Positions 63,601 through 64,000 of a DNA stretch of 64,000 nucleotides are shown piece after piece; position 1 is the stretch's first letter; every line of letters begins with the position of its first letter. The stretch spans positions 868,001 to 932,000 of the forward strand of contig WHUZ01000013.1 in assembly GCA_015179045.1 (NCBI GenBank), given 5' to 3'. The DNA is from Kalaharituber pfeilii. Taxonomy: Eukaryota > Ascomycota > Pezizomycetes > Pezizales > Pezizaceae. Both the position numbers and the translations under genes were made by a program. The notes beneath the pieces are model-generated. The model was not told the origin of the DNA, made no database searches, and saw only the letters and a program-made list of their open reading frames with translations.

Positions 63601-64000
63601 ATGGTCCTTTTGGCTGCTCTTTCGAGAAGATGCCGACTTTCCCGCCAGACTTCTTCATGACCTCAATAATGTCTTTGTAGTTCTTCTCATTTGCGGTGTC
63701 GTCTTTCCCTTTGATCAATATCTCCAGTGGAATTTTGCCACTCTTTAGAGGTTCCAAGAGCTTGGCTGTTGACCCAGCATCATCAGCTCCTGACTGCGCT
63801 CCCTGATGTGAAAGGGGATGTAATTACCTTTCTTTTGCGTCGTAATTACATACATCTTATCCGGCGTGATCAGTATCAACGTAGCTGGGAATTCGTAGCC
63901 CAAGAGCCAGAACTACACCAAATCCCCAAGTTAGCAATGGCACCAATGCCAGAAACCCCACTGTGTAAGCAGCGTACTTACATGCAGTGCTAAACTCTTG
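60649..64000 (-). CDS. SPT16: FACT complex subunit Spt16, 5' partial
   Basis: Exons on the minus strand: 63982-64000 (continues outside), 63828-63912, 63491-63765, 63236-63418, 62994-63182, 62067-62942, 60829-62014, 60649-60773; 978 residues seen, with roughly 45-50 missing from the N-terminus by comparison with family length. [17 protein letters not shown] belongs to the N-terminal aminopeptidase-like (inactive M24) domain, whose [15 protein letters not shown] part follows. The middle domain includes [17 protein letters not shown] and [13 protein letters not shown] (Rtt106-like PH folds). The C-terminus is very acidic ([11 protein letters not shown]), then Lys-rich to the stop. FACT moves H2A-H2B during transcription and replication; the acidic tail binds histones. 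The acceptor at 63766 was chosen so that TTQKK joins [10 protein letters not shown]. Confidence 0.96.

Overview
The window is nuclear DNA of a filamentous ascomycete fungus (Pezizomycotina). The evidence is many short GT-AG introns (about 40-100 nt, often with a CTAAC/CTGAC-like branch site), 21 protein genes with fungal family features (fused NADH glutamate synthase, Yme2, Emi1, YAG7, an Ssa-type Hsp70 ending in EEVD), and fungal transposons. The high intron density (17 coding exons in the aminopeptidase, 8 in the Rab GTPase) suggests an early-diverging lineage such as Pezizomycetes; that placement is inference. No rRNA, tRNA, CRISPR or virus-like gene was seen.

Layout. 1-6432 (+) is most of GLT1 (5' end outside), followed by a long 3' spacer and a four-exon gene of only 79 codons for the kinetochore histone-fold protein CENP-W (8542-8997). 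9319-12485 is a 3.2 kb element with about 110-bp terminal inverted repeats. It carries a 615-bp hAT-type MITE with an 8-bp target duplication, and that MITE carries a 60-bp poly(A)-ended insertion flanked by a 13-bp duplication, so three insertions are nested. 12886-14634 (+) is a YAG7-like protein with an RGG tail. 17639-21784 (+) is a KDM4/KdmA-type histone demethylase. On the minus strand, YPT1/RAB1 (24546-25776) and an M1 aminopeptidase (27222-30694) follow. APC15 (31400-32329, +) and cytosolic HSP70 (33328-35437, +, with two heat-shock elements) come next, then EMI1 (-) and RVB2 (+) as a divergent pair, mitochondrial YME2 (39372-42161, +), and a WW-domain protein (-).

The right part has an RG-rich orphan (45146-45865, +), a coiled-coil/polyglutamine protein (46423-49065, +), a secreted class 3 lipase (-), a Gfo/Idh/MocA dehydrogenase (+), a DsbA/FrnE-type oxidoreductase (+), a dienelactone hydrolase (-) and SPT16 of the FACT complex (-, N-terminus outside). 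Most are housekeeping genes with no shared pathway. Several concern chromatin and chromosome segregation (CENP-W, KDM4, APC15, RVB2, SPT16), but they are interspersed and I infer no cluster.

Two conserved genes (GLT1 at 2228-2233, APC15 near 32104) each need one extra base to restore the expected frame. Homopolymer assembly errors are the simplest explanation. All exon coordinates were worked out by hand from splice signals, phase and family similarity.
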